A stretch of DNA of 64,000 bases, taken from NCBI RefSeq assembly GCF_024171695.1, contig NZ_JAMTCF010000005.1, forward strand, positions 434,001 to 498,000, written 5' to 3'. The DNA comes from Actinosynnema pretiosum. GTDB lineage: Bacteria > Actinomycetota > Actinomycetes > Mycobacteriales > Pseudonocardiaceae. A program made the translations under genes and the position numbers. Of the stretch, positions 41,977 to 55,978 are shown one piece after another (the first letter of the stretch is position 1; every line of letters begins with the position of its first letter). A model generated the notes under the pieces. It searched no databases and had not been told where the DNA came from. It saw nothing but the letters and a program-made list of their open reading frames with translations.

Positions 41977-42855
41977 ATGACCCTGCTGGGGCTGCGCGTG
42001 GTGGTCGAGGTGGCGCGGCGCGGGTCGTTCACCGCCGCCGCCGAGGCGCTCGGCTACACCCAGTCCGCCGTGTCCCGCCAGGTCGGGGCGATGGAGACCG
42101 CCGCGGGGAGCCCGCTGTTCGAGCGCGGGGCGCGCGGCGTCCGGCCGACCCCGGCGGGCGAGGCGCTGCTCGGGCACGCCAGGCGGGTCGTCGCCCACGT
42201 CGAGGCGGCCGAGCTGGAGATCGCCGGGCTGCGCGACCGGCTGGCCGGGCGGCTGGTCGTCGGCGCCTACCCGACGGCCGCCGCCGCGCTGGCGCCGGGC
42301 GCCGTCGCCCGGCTGCGGACCGCGCACCCGGCGCTGGTCGTGTCGCTGGGCGAGGCGGGCAGCCCCGCGCTGCTGCGCAGGCTGCGCGCCGGGCGGCTGG
42401 AGGTGGCGGTGATCGCGGTCGGCGACGGGCTGCCCGACTACGACCTGACCGGGCTGGTGGTCGAGCAGGTGCCGGGGCGCTCCGGGATGGGCGTCGCGGT
42501 GGCCGACGACCACCCGTTCGCCGGGCAGGCCGAGGTGGACGTGGCGCAGCTCGCCGACCAGGTGTGGGTCGTCGGCGCGGGCAAGGAGGGCGAGCCGCAG
42601 TTCGGCGCGTGGCCCACGCTCGTGGACCCGGTGGTCGGGCACGAGGCGCGGAGCTGGCCGACCCGGTTCGGGCTGGTGGCGGCCGGGCTGGGCATCACGG
42701 TGCTGCCCGGCCTCGCCGCGAGCACCGCGCCGCGCGGCGTGACCTGGGTGCCGGTGCGCGACCCGGAGCTGGTGTGGGGCAGGCGGACCGTGGCCCTGAC
42801 CCGCCCCGACCGCTCGGACGCGGCGAGCGCGTTCGTGCGCGCGCTGCTGGGGTGA
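41977..42855 (+). CDS. LysR family transcriptional regulator
   Basis: A 292-residue regulator. The N-terminal HTH is typical (LRVVVEVARRGSFTAAAEALGYTQSAVSRQVGAMETAAGSPLFERGARGVRPTPAGEALL) and is followed by a type 2 periplasmic-binding-like effector domain (LVVGAYPTAAAAL; GMGVAVADDHPFAG; FGLVAAGLGITVLPGLA). ATG 41977 or GTG 41968 are both possible starts. Unusually for LysR it is downstream of and co-directional with its likely target, the SDR. Confidence 0.92.
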   Translation: MTLLGLRVVVEVARRGSFTAAAEALGYTQSAVSRQVGAMETAAGSPLFERGARGVRPTPAGEALLGHARRVVAHVEAAELEIAGLRDRLAGRLVVGAYPTAAAALAPGAVARLRTAHPALVVSLGEAGSPALLRRLRAGRLEVAVIAVGDGLPDYDLTGLVVEQVPGRSGMGVAVADDHPFAGQAEVDVAQLADQVWVVGAGKEGEPQFGAWPTLVDPVVGHEARSWPTRFGLVAAGLGITVLPGLAASTAPRGVTWVPVRDPELVWGRRTVALTRPDRSDAASAFVRALLG

Positions 42856-42861
42856 GCCCGC

Positions 42862-42936
42862 GCCGGACCGCTCTGTGCCGAACCGCTCTGCGCCGGACGT
42901 GTCGGGGCCGGACGTGTCGGCGCCGGACGTGTCGGG
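42862..42936 (+). repeat. 15-bp minisatellite, five units
   Basis: Five consecutive 15-bp units between convergent genes: two of the form GCCGRACCGCTCTGY (42862-42891) and three of GCCGGACGTGTCGGS (42892-42936). It starts 6 nt after the LysR stop. Confidence 0.85.
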
Positions 42937-42972
42937 GGCGGGCGAGCCGGGGTCGGGCGCCCTGGCGCCCGG

Positions 42973-43368
42973 TCAGGACGCGCAGGCGCTGGTCAGCGTG
43001 GCGACCTGCTGGGCCTTGAGCTCCAGCCACTGCGCGGGCCGGGTGATCACGTCGTCCACGGTGACCTCGCGCAGCGTCGTGGCCAGCGCGGTGATCGCCT
43101 CGTTGACCGTGGTGTCCGCCGCGCGGGCGGCCAGGTCGCCGAGGTCGGCGGCGGCGGTGTGCGCCTGGTCGACGGCCTGCTCGGGGTTGCCCGTGTCGAA
43201 CGACGCGCTGGTCCGGGCGAGCGCGTCGGTGCACACCTGGATGGTGGAGGCGGTGTCGGCGACCGAGGCCGCCGTGTCCGAGGCCTCCTGCAGCGCGCCG
43301 CACGCGGACAGCGACAGCACGGCCGCGACGGCGGCGACAGCGGTGGTGATTCGGGTGGTGGCGCGCAT
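42973..43368 (-). CDS. Small putative lipoprotein, helical
   Basis: A 131-residue exported protein with lipobox LSLSACG (Cys about residue 23) followed by an all-helical mature part (ASDTAASVADTASTIQVCTDALARTSASF, AHTAAADLGDLAARAADTTVNEAITALATTLREV). Two mature Cys, one near the start (QVCTD) and one near the end (LTSACAS), may form a disulfide. ATG 43368 follows GGAGG at ideal spacing. No function recognised; similar Ala-rich lipoproteins are common in actinomycetes. Confidence 0.75.
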   Translation of the reverse strand: MRATTRITTAVAAVAAVLSLSACGALQEASDTAASVADTASTIQVCTDALARTSASFDTGNPEQAVDQAHTAAADLGDLAARAADTTVNEAITALATTLREVTVDDVITRPAQWLELKAQQVATLTSACAS

Positions 43369-43540
43369 GGCGGGTCCTCCGGCTCTCGTTCGGGCCAGAG
43401 GTCTCCCCGACCACCGCCTGACGCGGTGGCGCCGTGACCGGGTCGTCGCGGGACGACCGTACTGACGATCACGGGCGGAGTGGGTACTCCCCTCTGCCAC
43501 CAGGGTGCCGGTGGATCGGCGGACCGTCAAGCTCCGCAGG

Positions 43541-44413
43541 TCAGCCCAGGTGCACCTGCCTGCCGGGGAACTCCTCCACCCCCAGCACGCGCAGCAGGTC
43601 GAGCCGCTCCCGGCTCTCCGCGTCGGCCGGGGTGAGCACGAGCAGCAGCTGCCGCTGGTCCGGCGTCACGAGCGTCTCGCAGTCCATCACCAGCCTGCCC
43701 ACCGCCGGGTGCAGCAGCGTCTTGCGATCCACCGCCCGCACCGCGACCTCGTGCCCGGCCCACAGCCGCCGGAAGTCGGCGCTCAGCGCGGACAACCGCC
43801 CGACCAGCCGGTTCGCCACCGCCTCGTCCGCCGTCCCCACCCGCCGCCCCACGGCCGCCCGCAGGTCCGCGACCAGGCTCCGCGAGTGCCGCTCGCGCTC
43901 CTCCGGGGCGTGCGCGGCGAGCGCGTCCGGGTCGGTGAACCAGCGGTGCAGCAGGTAGCGGTCGTCCCCGGTGAACGCGCCGTGGTCACCCATCAGCAGC
44001 ACCGCCGCCCGGTTCTGCGCCAGCGTCTCGCCCAGGTCCGACAGCACCACCGCCGGGGTGCCGTCGATCAGGTCGAGCAGCCGCACCAGCCCGGCCCGCG
44101 CCTGCCGCGCCGAGCCCGACGCGGGCGGCGGCTGGTGACCGGCCAGGCGGAACAGGTGGTCGCGCTCGTCGGCGGACAGCCGCAGCGCCCGCGCCAGCGC
44201 CCCGAGCAGCTGGGTGGACGGCTGGCTGCTGCGGCCCTGCTCCAGGCGCACGACGTAGTCGGTGGACATGCCCGCGAGCATCGCCACCTCCTCGCGGCGC
44301 AGGCCGGAGGTGCGGCGGCGCGGGCCCTCGGTGAGGCCGACCTCGGCGGGTCGGATCGCCTCGCGGCGGCGGCGCAGGAAGTCGGCGAGCTGGTCCCGGT
44401 GCACGGGGGTCAT
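43541..44413 (-). CDS. XRE family regulator with MmyB-type ligand-binding domain
   Basis: A 290-residue regulator: HTH at about 1-75 (LADFLRRRREAIRPAEVGL, RRTSGLRREEVAMLAGMSTDYVVRLEQGR) and a C-terminal MmyB-like PAS domain (PAVVLSDLGETLAQNRAAVLLMGD, RYLLHRWFTDPDALAAHAPEERERHSRSLVADLRAAVGRR). This architecture is abundant in actinomycetes, and such genes often control the adjacent divergent oxidoreductase, here the aldo/keto reductase at 44535. The start ATG 44413 matches the family N-terminus. Confidence 0.92.
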   Translation of the reverse strand: MTPVHRDQLADFLRRRREAIRPAEVGLTEGPRRRTSGLRREEVAMLAGMSTDYVVRLEQGRSSQPSTQLLGALARALRLSADERDHLFRLAGHQPPPASGSARQARAGLVRLLDLIDGTPAVVLSDLGETLAQNRAAVLLMGDHGAFTGDDRYLLHRWFTDPDALAAHAPEERERHSRSLVADLRAAVGRRVGTADEAVANRLVGRLSALSADFRRLWAGHEVAVRAVDRKTLLHPAVGRLVMDCETLVTPDQRQLLLVLTPADAESRERLDLLRVLGVEEFPGRQVHLG

Positions 44414-44534
44414 GGTCGTCCGCGCGAGCGCCGCGAGCCAGGGAGCGGCCCTCCCACGATCAGCGCTCCGCTCCCGCCGGGCCGCCGCGCCGCGCAGGGT
44501 TGGCGCGGTGACCGCAGCTTCGAGGAGCGATGAG

Positions 44535-45521
44535 ATGCAGAGCCGAACCACGAGCCGACCCGCCGCGTCCAGGCTGGGGCTGGGAGCGATGGCGATGTCC
44601 GGCGCGTACGGCGCGTCCGACCGGGAGGAGAGCCTGGCGACGGTGCGCGCCGCGCTGGACGCGGGGGTGACCCTGATCGACACCGGCGACTTCTACGGGT
44701 CGGGGCACAACGAGCTGCTGCTGGCGGAGGCGCTGCGGGGGAGGGCGCGGGAGGAGTACGCGCTGAGCGTGAAGTTCGGGCAGCTGATCGGACCGGGGAT
44801 GGAGTTCCTCGGCGCGGACGCGCGGCCGTCGTCCGTGAAGAACTACCTGGCGCACTCGCTCACCAGGCTGGGCGTCGACCACGTGGACGTCTACCGGCCC
44901 GCGCGGCTGGACCCGGCCGTGCCGGTCGAGGACACGGTCGGGGCGGTCAAGGAGCTAATCGAGGCCGGGCACGTGCGGCGCCTTGGGCTGTCGGAGGTGG
45001 GTGCGGAGACGATCCGCCGGGCGCACGCGGTGCACCCGGTCGCCGACCTGCAGATCGAGTACTCGCTGATCTCCAGGGCGGTGGAGGCCGAGGTGCTGCC
45101 GGTGCTGCGCGAGCTGGGGATCGGGGTGACCGCGTACGGGGTGCTGGGGCGGGGGCTGATCTCCGGGCACTGGGACCCGTCGCGGGTGGCGGCGGGGGAC
45201 CACCGGGCGCGCTCGCCCCGGTTCGGCGCGGGGAACGTGGAGCACAACCTGTCGCTGGTGGAGGCGCTGCGCGCCGTGGCGGGGGAGAAGGGGTGCACGG
45301 TGGCGCAGCTGGCGATCGCCTGGGTGGCGTCGCGGGGTGACGACGTCGTGCCGCTGGTGGGGGCGCGGACGCGGGAGCGGCTGGCGGAGGCGCTGCCCGC
45401 CGCCGAGCTGGAGCTGACCGAGGGGGACCTGGCGGCGATCGAGCGCGCGGTGCCCGCCGGTTCGGCGCGGGGCGACCGGTACCCGTCGGCGATGATGGCG
45501 TCGTTGGCGGTGGGGAATTAG
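44535..45521 (+). CDS. Aldo/keto reductase
   Basis: A 328-residue NADPH-dependent (beta/alpha)8 reductase. Motifs are LGLGAMAMSGAYG, the Asp/Tyr pair in LIDTGDFYGSGHNE, the catalytic Lys in LSVKFG, and the strand VDVYRPARLDPAVPVEDTVGAVKELIEAGHVRRLGLSEV. That strand has RPARLDP in place of the common QxHxxD, as in the pyridoxal-reductase-like subgroup. The C-terminus binds cofactor (VVPLVGARTRERLAEAL). ATG 44535 follows GAGGAGC. It is divergent from an MmyB-type regulator that probably controls it. Confidence 0.9.
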   Translation: MQSRTTSRPAASRLGLGAMAMSGAYGASDREESLATVRAALDAGVTLIDTGDFYGSGHNELLLAEALRGRAREEYALSVKFGQLIGPGMEFLGADARPSSVKNYLAHSLTRLGVDHVDVYRPARLDPAVPVEDTVGAVKELIEAGHVRRLGLSEVGAETIRRAHAVHPVADLQIEYSLISRAVEAEVLPVLRELGIGVTAYGVLGRGLISGHWDPSRVAAGDHRARSPRFGAGNVEHNLSLVEALRAVAGEKGCTVAQLAIAWVASRGDDVVPLVGARTRERLAEALPAAELELTEGDLAAIERAVPAGSARGDRYPSAMMASLAVGN

Positions 45522-45688
45522 CGGCTGGGCCGTTGGAGGATTCCACCGGGCTGGGAAGAAAACGGCATATGGGTGAAAAGGCCCGCTTCCCTCTTCATTG
45601 CGCCTGCCTTCGAGTGCGCCGGTGTGCGAGCCTTGACCGGCGCGAACAAGCTTTTCCGCGCGTGTGCGACCGCCTCCAGGGGGCGTAT

Positions 45689-45716
45689 CGCCAGTCGGCC
45701 ACTCGGCCGACTGGCG
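45689..45716 (+). terminator. 12-bp perfect hairpin before the microprotein gene
   Basis: CGCCAGTCGGCC (45689-45700) and GGCCGACTGGCG (45705-45716) pair perfectly around ACTC. It may terminate readthrough from the aldo/keto reductase or structure the 5' leader of the small ORF 24 nt downstream. The remainder of 45522-45688 shows no gene. Confidence 0.55.
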
Positions 45717-45739
45717 ACGCGGGAAAAGAGGAGGTCGTA

Positions 45740-45826
45740 GTGGAGAAGCATACTGCCGAGACGATTCAGATCATGCTCATCGTGATCGTTCTGATCGTCG
45801 TTGTCGGATTCGCGAGAGTGGTCTGA
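45740..45826 (+). CDS. 28-residue single-pass membrane microprotein
   Basis: A GTG start 6 nt after a GAGGAGG site encodes MEKHTAETIQIMLIVIVLIV followed by VVGFARVV: a short charged head, one hydrophobic helix (about residues 9-25) and a single Arg at the tail. The Ile/Val codons (ATC, ATT, GTT) are less GC-biased than its neighbours. The size and build resemble small membrane peptides such as type I toxins or regulators of membrane complexes, but no family is assignable. Strong hairpins flank it on both sides. Confidence 0.6.
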   Translation: MEKHTAETIQIMLIVIVLIVVVGFARVV

Positions 45827-45867
45827 TGTAAAGAGGGCACCCCCCTGCCCGTTTCCGTCAGTCCCGG

Positions 45868-45905
45868 CCTCGGAGCACGCCGCACGCCAGTGGCGTGTTC
45901 CGAGG
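45868..45905 (+). terminator. 14-bp hairpin after the microprotein gene
   Basis: CCTCGGAGCACGCC (45868-45881) pairs with GGCGTGTTCCGAGG (45892-45905) with one G-U pair, 41 nt after the stop. The remaining 245 nt up to the next start contain no convincing gene. Confidence 0.55.
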
Positions 45906-46150
45906 CGCGATCGCCCGCCACCACGACCGGCCGAGCGCGCCCCTCTACCGGATGACCTCCAACGGGTGGTTTCCCCGCCACCGCCGCCGCGCCCCCACCA
46001 CCCCGCCGCACCGCGCGCACCAGGCACAACGCCCGCCCGCGCCCGTCCCACCCGCCCCGCGCAACCCCCGTCCACCACGCGGACGACCTCGACACAAGAT
46101 CGCCCCCAACCCCATGATTCCCCGCAGTTCCGAGCCGGGGAGGTGGTGTC

Positions 46151-47422
46151 ATGGGCACCGGGGGACTGGACCGACGCTCGTTCCTCGCGGCAGCCGGGCT
46201 GCTCGGCCTCGGCCTCGGCGGCGGCCCCGCGCTGACCGCCTGCGGGTCCAACACCGGCCGGGACGGGTCCGCGCCCGGCACGCTCAGCCACTGGTACCAC
46301 GCCTACGGCGAGGACGGGGTGCAGGACGCCGTCCGCCGGTACGCCGCCGGTTACCCCGACGCCCGCGTCGAGGTGCAGTGGAACCCCGGCGACTACGACT
46401 CCAAGATCGTCACCGCGCTCCAGGGCGGCCGGACCCCCGACGTGTTCGAGGCCCAGGTCAAGGTCGACTGGGTCAGGCAGCAGCAGGTCGCCCCGCTCGA
46501 CGACCTCCTCGGCGACCAGCGACCCGACTTCGTCAAGGCCCTCCTGGACGCGCAGACCGTCGACGGCCGCCTCTACGGCATCCCCCAGGCCATCGACACC
46601 CAGGTCCTCTTCTACCGCCCCAGCCTCCTGCGCGAGGCGGGCGCGACCCCGCCCACTACCGTGGACGAGCTGGTCGACGCCACCCGCCGCCTGTCCGGCA
46701 ACACCGCGCGCGGCCTGTTCGCGGGCAACGACGGCGGCGTCGCCGTGCTCACCGCGCCGCTGCTGTGGTCCGCGGGCCTCGACCTGCTCAGCGCGGACGG
46801 CAGGTCCCCCGGCTTCGACGACCCCCGCGCCGCCACCGCCATCGGCAAGCTCCGCGAGCTGCACGCCACCGACGGCCTCCTGCTCGGGGCCCCCACCGAC
46901 TGGGCCGACCCCGGCGCGTTCACCGAGGGCCTGACCGCCATGCAGTGGACCGGCCTGTGGAACCTGCCGAAGATCGTCGAGGCGCACGGCGACGACGTGG
47001 GCGTGCTGCCCTTCCCCCGGCTGGACGCGGACGGCGCCGAGTCCGTGCCCGTCGGCGCCTACAGCGCGATGGTCAACGCCCGCGCCGCCGACGTCGACCG
47101 CGCCAAGGACTACGTGCGCTGGCTGTGGGTCGAGCGGACCGACCACCAGGCCGAGTTCGCCACCGCCTTCGGCGCCCACCTGCCCGCCCGCGCCAGCCTG
47201 GAGGACGCCGCCGACCGGCTCGCGGGCGGCCTCGGCGGGCAGGTCGCCCAGCTCGTCGCCGACCTCGGCCGCGTCGCCAGCCCGGCCCGCTGGACCGCCG
47301 CCGCGAACACCGCCCTGTCCGACGCCGTCTCCCGCGTCGCCCGCGCGGGCGCCGACCCCGCCGAGGAGCTGCGCGCCGCCGTCGCCACCGCCCGCGACGA
47401 GCTCACCAGGCTGGACCGGTGA
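46151..47422 (+). CDS. Sugar ABC transporter substrate-binding lipoprotein (family 1), Tat-type signal
   Basis: A 423-residue solute-binding protein. The N-terminus has a twin-Arg motif (DRRSFLAAAG) and lipobox LTACGS. The mature part follows the CUT1 pattern: VEVQWNPGDYDSKIVTALQGGRTPDVFEAQVKVDWVRQQQVAPLDDLL, RLYGIPQAIDTQVLFYRPSLLREAGATPPTTVDELVDATRRL, AMQWTGLWNLPKI. It should deliver an oligosaccharide to the two permeases encoded next. ATG 46151 follows GGGGAGG. It overlaps the first permease by GTGA. Confidence 0.92.
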   Translation: MGTGGLDRRSFLAAAGLLGLGLGGGPALTACGSNTGRDGSAPGTLSHWYHAYGEDGVQDAVRRYAAGYPDARVEVQWNPGDYDSKIVTALQGGRTPDVFEAQVKVDWVRQQQVAPLDDLLGDQRPDFVKALLDAQTVDGRLYGIPQAIDTQVLFYRPSLLREAGATPPTTVDELVDATRRLSGNTARGLFAGNDGGVAVLTAPLLWSAGLDLLSADGRSPGFDDPRAATAIGKLRELHATDGLLLGAPTDWADPGAFTEGLTAMQWTGLWNLPKIVEAHGDDVGVLPFPRLDADGAESVPVGAYSAMVNARAADVDRAKDYVRWLWVERTDHQAEFATAFGAHLPARASLEDAADRLAGGLGGQVAQLVADLGRVASPARWTAAANTALSDAVSRVARAGADPAEELRAAVATARDELTRLDR

Positions 47423-48324
47423 CCCGCAGCCGCCCGCCGGCGTTCTGGCTGTTCGTCGGCCCGTTCGCGGCCGGGCTGCTGCTGTTCACCGGCGTCCCGA
47501 TCGCCTGGAGCGCCTACCTCAGCCTGTTCGACGCCAGGGGCACCGTCACCCCGACCCGCTTCACCGGCCTGGACAACTACACCGCGATCCTCACCGACCG
47601 GGCGTTCCTGGACAGCGTCGGCACGTTCACCACCTTCGCCGCCCTCGTCGTCCCCGCCACCACGGTCCTCGCGCTCGGCCTCGCCCTGCTGCTCAACGGC
47701 ATCACCGTCGCCCGCGCGTTCTTCCGCTCGGTGTTCTTCCTGCCGTTCGCCTGCTCCTACGTGGTCGCCGCGCTGCTGTGGCGCTCCGCCCTGTTCCCCG
47801 GCACCGCCGACGGCGCGGCCAACACCGCGCTGGGCTGGTTCGGCGTCGACCCGCTCGCCTGGACCGGCACGGTCGACCCGCCGCTGTACTGGGTCGTGCT
47901 GGTCAGCGCCCGGCTGTGGCTGCAACTGGGCTTCTACGCGATCCTGCTCGTCGCCGCCCTCCAGCGCGTCCCCCAGCACCTCTACGAGGCGGCCTGGGTG
48001 GACGGCGCGTCCCCGCGCTGGCAGACCTTCCGGCACGTCACCCTGCCCGGCCTGCGCAGCGCGCTCGTGGCCGTGCTCACCCTGAACCTGATCAACGCCT
48101 ACCAGGCGTTCGACGAGTTCTACAACATCCTCGGCGACTCGCGCGGCTACCCGCCGTTCGCCCGCCCGCCGCTGGTGTACCTGTACTACACCTCGCTCGG
48201 CTCCGGCGGGCAGGACCTCGGGCGGGGCAGCGCGGGCGCGGTCGTGCTCGCGCTGGTGATCGCCCTGGTGACGCTGCTGTCCGGGCGCGCGCTGCGGGGC
48301 GTCCGGCGGGAGCCGGGCCGGTGA
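47419..48324 (+). CDS. Sugar ABC transporter permease (MalF-like)
   Basis: A 301-residue inner-membrane protein with six helices. The EAA loop EAAWVDGASPRWQTFRHVTLPGL (about residues 192-214), which docks the ATPase, is well conserved. GTG 47419 overlaps the binding-protein stop, and its own stop overlaps the next permease, both as GTGA. No ATPase gene follows, so the transporter must borrow a shared MsiK-type ATPase, as is common in actinomycetes. Confidence 0.93.
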   Translation: MTRSRPPAFWLFVGPFAAGLLLFTGVPIAWSAYLSLFDARGTVTPTRFTGLDNYTAILTDRAFLDSVGTFTTFAALVVPATTVLALGLALLLNGITVARAFFRSVFFLPFACSYVVAALLWRSALFPGTADGAANTALGWFGVDPLAWTGTVDPPLYWVVLVSARLWLQLGFYAILLVAALQRVPQHLYEAAWVDGASPRWQTFRHVTLPGLRSALVAVLTLNLINAYQAFDEFYNILGDSRGYPPFARPPLVYLYYTSLGSGGQDLGRGSAGAVVLALVIALVTLLSGRALRGVRREPGR

Positions 48325-49127
48325 GGCCGGTCGGGCACCGCCGCACCACCTCGGGCCTGGTCGGCGCGCTCGCCCGCTGGACCGTCCTGCTGCTCTCCTC
48401 GGCGCTGTTCCTGCTCCCGTTCGCCCTGCTGCTGCGCGACGGCGTCGGCACCGGGTGGGCCACCGTCCGGCAGGTCTTCACCACCACCGACGTCCCGTTC
48501 GCCCGCAGCCTGCTCAACTCCACCGCCGTCGCCGTGCTCCAGACGGCGGGCCAGGTGCTGCTCTGCGCGCCCGCCGGGTACGGGCTGGCCCGCGTCCCCC
48601 ACCGGCACGCGAACCGGGTGCTCGCCGCGATCGTCGCCACCCTGATGGTCCCCGCCGCCGTCACGTTCCTGCCGACCTTCGTGGTCGTCTCCAGCCTCGG
48701 CTGGGTCTCCGACCTGCGCGGGCTGGTCGTGCCCGGCCTGTTCAGCGCCCTCAACGCCTTCCTGTTCCGGCAGTGCTTCCTGGACTTCCCGGCCGAGCTG
48801 GAGGAGGCGGGCACGCTCGACGGCCTGTCCCGCTGGGGCGTGTTCCGCCGCATCGTGGTCCCGAACCGGCTGGGCTTCCTCGCCGCCATCGCCGTGATCG
48901 ACTTCATCGGCGCGTGGAACCAGTTCCTGTGGCCGCTGGTGATCGCCCAGGACTCCTCGTCGTGGACCGTCCAGGTGGCGCTGTCCGCCCTGCTCACCGC
49001 GCAGAACCCCAGGACGACCCTGCTGCTCGCCGCCGCCGCCGTGTCGATCCTGCCGGTCGTGCTGGTGTTCGCGCTCCTGCAGCGCCACCTGGTCAGGGGC
49101 GTCACCGAGACCGGCCTCAACGGCTGA
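48321..49127 (+). CDS. Sugar ABC transporter permease (MalG-like)
   Basis: A 268-residue carbohydrate permease with six hydrophobic helices and the EAA motif EEAGTLDGLSRWGVFRRIVVPN (about residues 156-177); the C-terminal helices include IDFIGAWNQFLWPLVIAQ, typical of MalG-type subunits. GTG 48321 lies within the preceding stop. It is the last gene of the three-gene uptake operon. Confidence 0.93.
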   Translation: MRPVGHRRTTSGLVGALARWTVLLLSSALFLLPFALLLRDGVGTGWATVRQVFTTTDVPFARSLLNSTAVAVLQTAGQVLLCAPAGYGLARVPHRHANRVLAAIVATLMVPAAVTFLPTFVVVSSLGWVSDLRGLVVPGLFSALNAFLFRQCFLDFPAELEEAGTLDGLSRWGVFRRIVVPNRLGFLAAIAVIDFIGAWNQFLWPLVIAQDSSSWTVQVALSALLTAQNPRTTLLLAAAAVSILPVVLVFALLQRHLVRGVTETGLNG

Positions 49128-49509
49128 GGGGTCCCTCCTAGCTGCCGGGCGCGGCTGCGCACCCCCGTAGCGCGGTCACCCCGACGGCACCCCTACCACC
49201 GTGCAAAACCGACAACCCGCGCCACGGGTTCGGTAAAACCCAGGTAGCTCTGGGTGATCCCCTGGCGATCTTTCCCCTACGCCGCAACCGGCGGTTCTCC
49301 CCTCCGGAGGAACTTGTGTGGCCGTTGATCCGTGTGGTAACCGCTCAGCGGCCTTTGTCGACACCCTACAAACCGGCCGCCCCGCCACACCCCATCACGA
49401 ACATGGTGCGCGGGTGGCCGAGCCGTCAGGGTTATGAATCAGGCTGCGGGCGGCGCTCCGGTACGCGGACGCCGCCTTTCGCGCGTGGGTAATCGGGAGG
49501 CTCAGCAAG
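49128..49509. other. Gene-free stretch before the carboxylase
   Basis: About 380 nt with no open frame of coding quality. AT-richer patches (49200-49260 GTGCAAAACC, GGTAAAACCC; 49370 CTACAAACC) probably hold the promoter. A weak pairing GGCCG/CGGCC flanks 49321-49355. The segment near 49409 (GCGGGTGGCCGAG) looks like the start of a class II tRNA but no matching 3' half exists. GGGAGG precedes the GTG at 49510. Confidence 0.4.
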
Positions 49510-54993
<5,484 letters not shown>

Positions 54994-55004
54994 GCTGATC
55001 CAGG

Positions 55005-55042
55005 ACGGCGCGGGCCACGACGTGAGTCGTGGCCCGCGCCGT
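55005..55042 (+). terminator. 17-bp perfect hairpin terminator after the carboxylase
   Basis: ACGGCGCGGGCCACGAC (55005-55021) and GTCGTGGCCCGCGCCGT (55026-55042) pair perfectly around GTGA, followed by TTCCGCTT. It lies 12 nt after the stop. Confidence 0.8.
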
Positions 55043-55106
55043 TCCGCTTCCGGCGGGGAGGAGCGCTCCCGTGCCCTGCCGCCGTCGCGGATCCGGTGGC
55101 GCCGGG

Positions 55107-55808
55107 TCAGGAGACGGTGATGTTCGAGCTGCCGCTGCTCTGGTAGCCCTCGGTCGCCATGATCATGTAGTAGCGGAAGTCGCCCAGCCGCAACCCGTAC
55201 CGGCTCCAGGCGTCGAAGTGGTTGCCGGTGGTGATGGACCCGCCGACCCGCTTGGACTGCCGGGTGCTCCAGAACTGCGGGAACGTCTTGTTGTTGCCCT
55301 CCACCGAAGGCGCGTTGTAGCGCATCGTCTGGTAGACGTCGTACGTGCCGCCGTCGCTGCCGACGGTGCCCTTGAACGTGCCGGTGGGGCGGTAGTTCCC
55401 CCAGCTCTCCACGATGTAGTACTCGACCAGCGGGTTGGACGTCCAGCCGTACAGGCACAGGTAGCCGTTGCCCGAGGGGCTGAAGCCGCCCGAGTAGTTC
55501 ACCGTGCGGCGGCTGCCGTTGCTCCAGCCCTTGCCCACCACGAAGTTCCCGGTGTTGCGCCACGACGTGCTGTAGTTCCCGCCGCCGCCGAGCGTCATCG
55601 AGATCGTGTTCTGCGAGTCGGTCCAGAACGAGAAGTAGTACCCGTTGTGGGTCCCGGTCTGGTTGGTGGTGATCGTCTGGGCGTGGGCGGTGCCGGGGAG
55701 CACCAGCCCGGAGGCCGCCCCCAGCACGGTCGCGCCCGCCCCGCCCAGGAACAGCCTGCGGCCGATCCGGTGGTCGCCGCCCGCCGCTGCGCCGGCTGCT
55801 TCTGCCAT
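55107..55808 (-). CDS. Secreted endo-1,4-beta-xylanase, GH11
   Basis: A 233-residue GH11 enzyme exported by the Tat route ([16 protein letters not shown]...GTAHA, cleavage before QTITT). The beta-jelly-roll strands are all present: [31 protein letters not shown], nucleophile Glu in [12 protein letters not shown] (around residue 127) and acid/base Glu in [14 protein letters not shown] near the C-terminus. No carbohydrate-binding module is attached. It hydrolyses the xylan backbone outside the cell. ATG 55808 is preceded by GAGGAGGAG. A perfect 15-bp inverted repeat about 110 nt upstream is a candidate operator. Confidence 0.94.
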   Translation of the reverse strand: MAEAAGAAAGGDHRIGRRLFLGGAGATVLGAASGLVLPGTAHAQTITTNQTGTHNGYYFSFWTDSQNTISMTLGGGGNYSTSWRNTGNFVVGKGWSNGSRRTVNYSGGFSPSGNGYLCLYGWTSNPLVEYYIVESWGNYRPTGTFKGTVGSDGGTYDVYQTMRYNAPSVEGNNKTFPQFWSTRQSKRVGGSITTGNHFDAWSRYGLRLGDFRYYMIMATEGYQSSGSSNITVS

Positions 55809-55916
55809 GTCCGCCTTCTCCTCCTCGTCGAGGTCCGGCGCGGGCCTCGGGCGGCGGCGCCCGGCCGGAACGCGTGGCACCAGTGTTTTGCGCGCCCGGT
55901 CCGGTGTCAACGCTTT

Positions 55917-55957
55917 GCGAAACTGTTGCGCGGCAACGGGGTGCGCAACAGTTTCGC
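55917..55957. promoter_or_regulatory. Perfect 15-bp inverted repeat between xylanase and recQ-like gene
   Basis: GCGAAACTGTTGCGC (55917-55931) and GCGCAACAGTTTCGC (55943-55957) flank an 11-nt spacer. It sits 109 nt before the xylanase start and 22 nt after the helicase stop. It could be the carbohydrate-responsive operator of the xylanase (it contains CGAAA/TTTCG half-sites) or the terminator of the helicase gene. Confidence 0.65.
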
Positions 55958-55978
55958 GGCGGCGGCGAGTTCCGGCGG

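Noticed and set aside
49405..49500. Possible tRNA-Leu/Ser start (GCGCGGGTGGCCGAG) upstream of the carboxylase
   Set aside because: No complementary 3' acceptor strand and no TTCGA-type T-loop follow within 100 nt.
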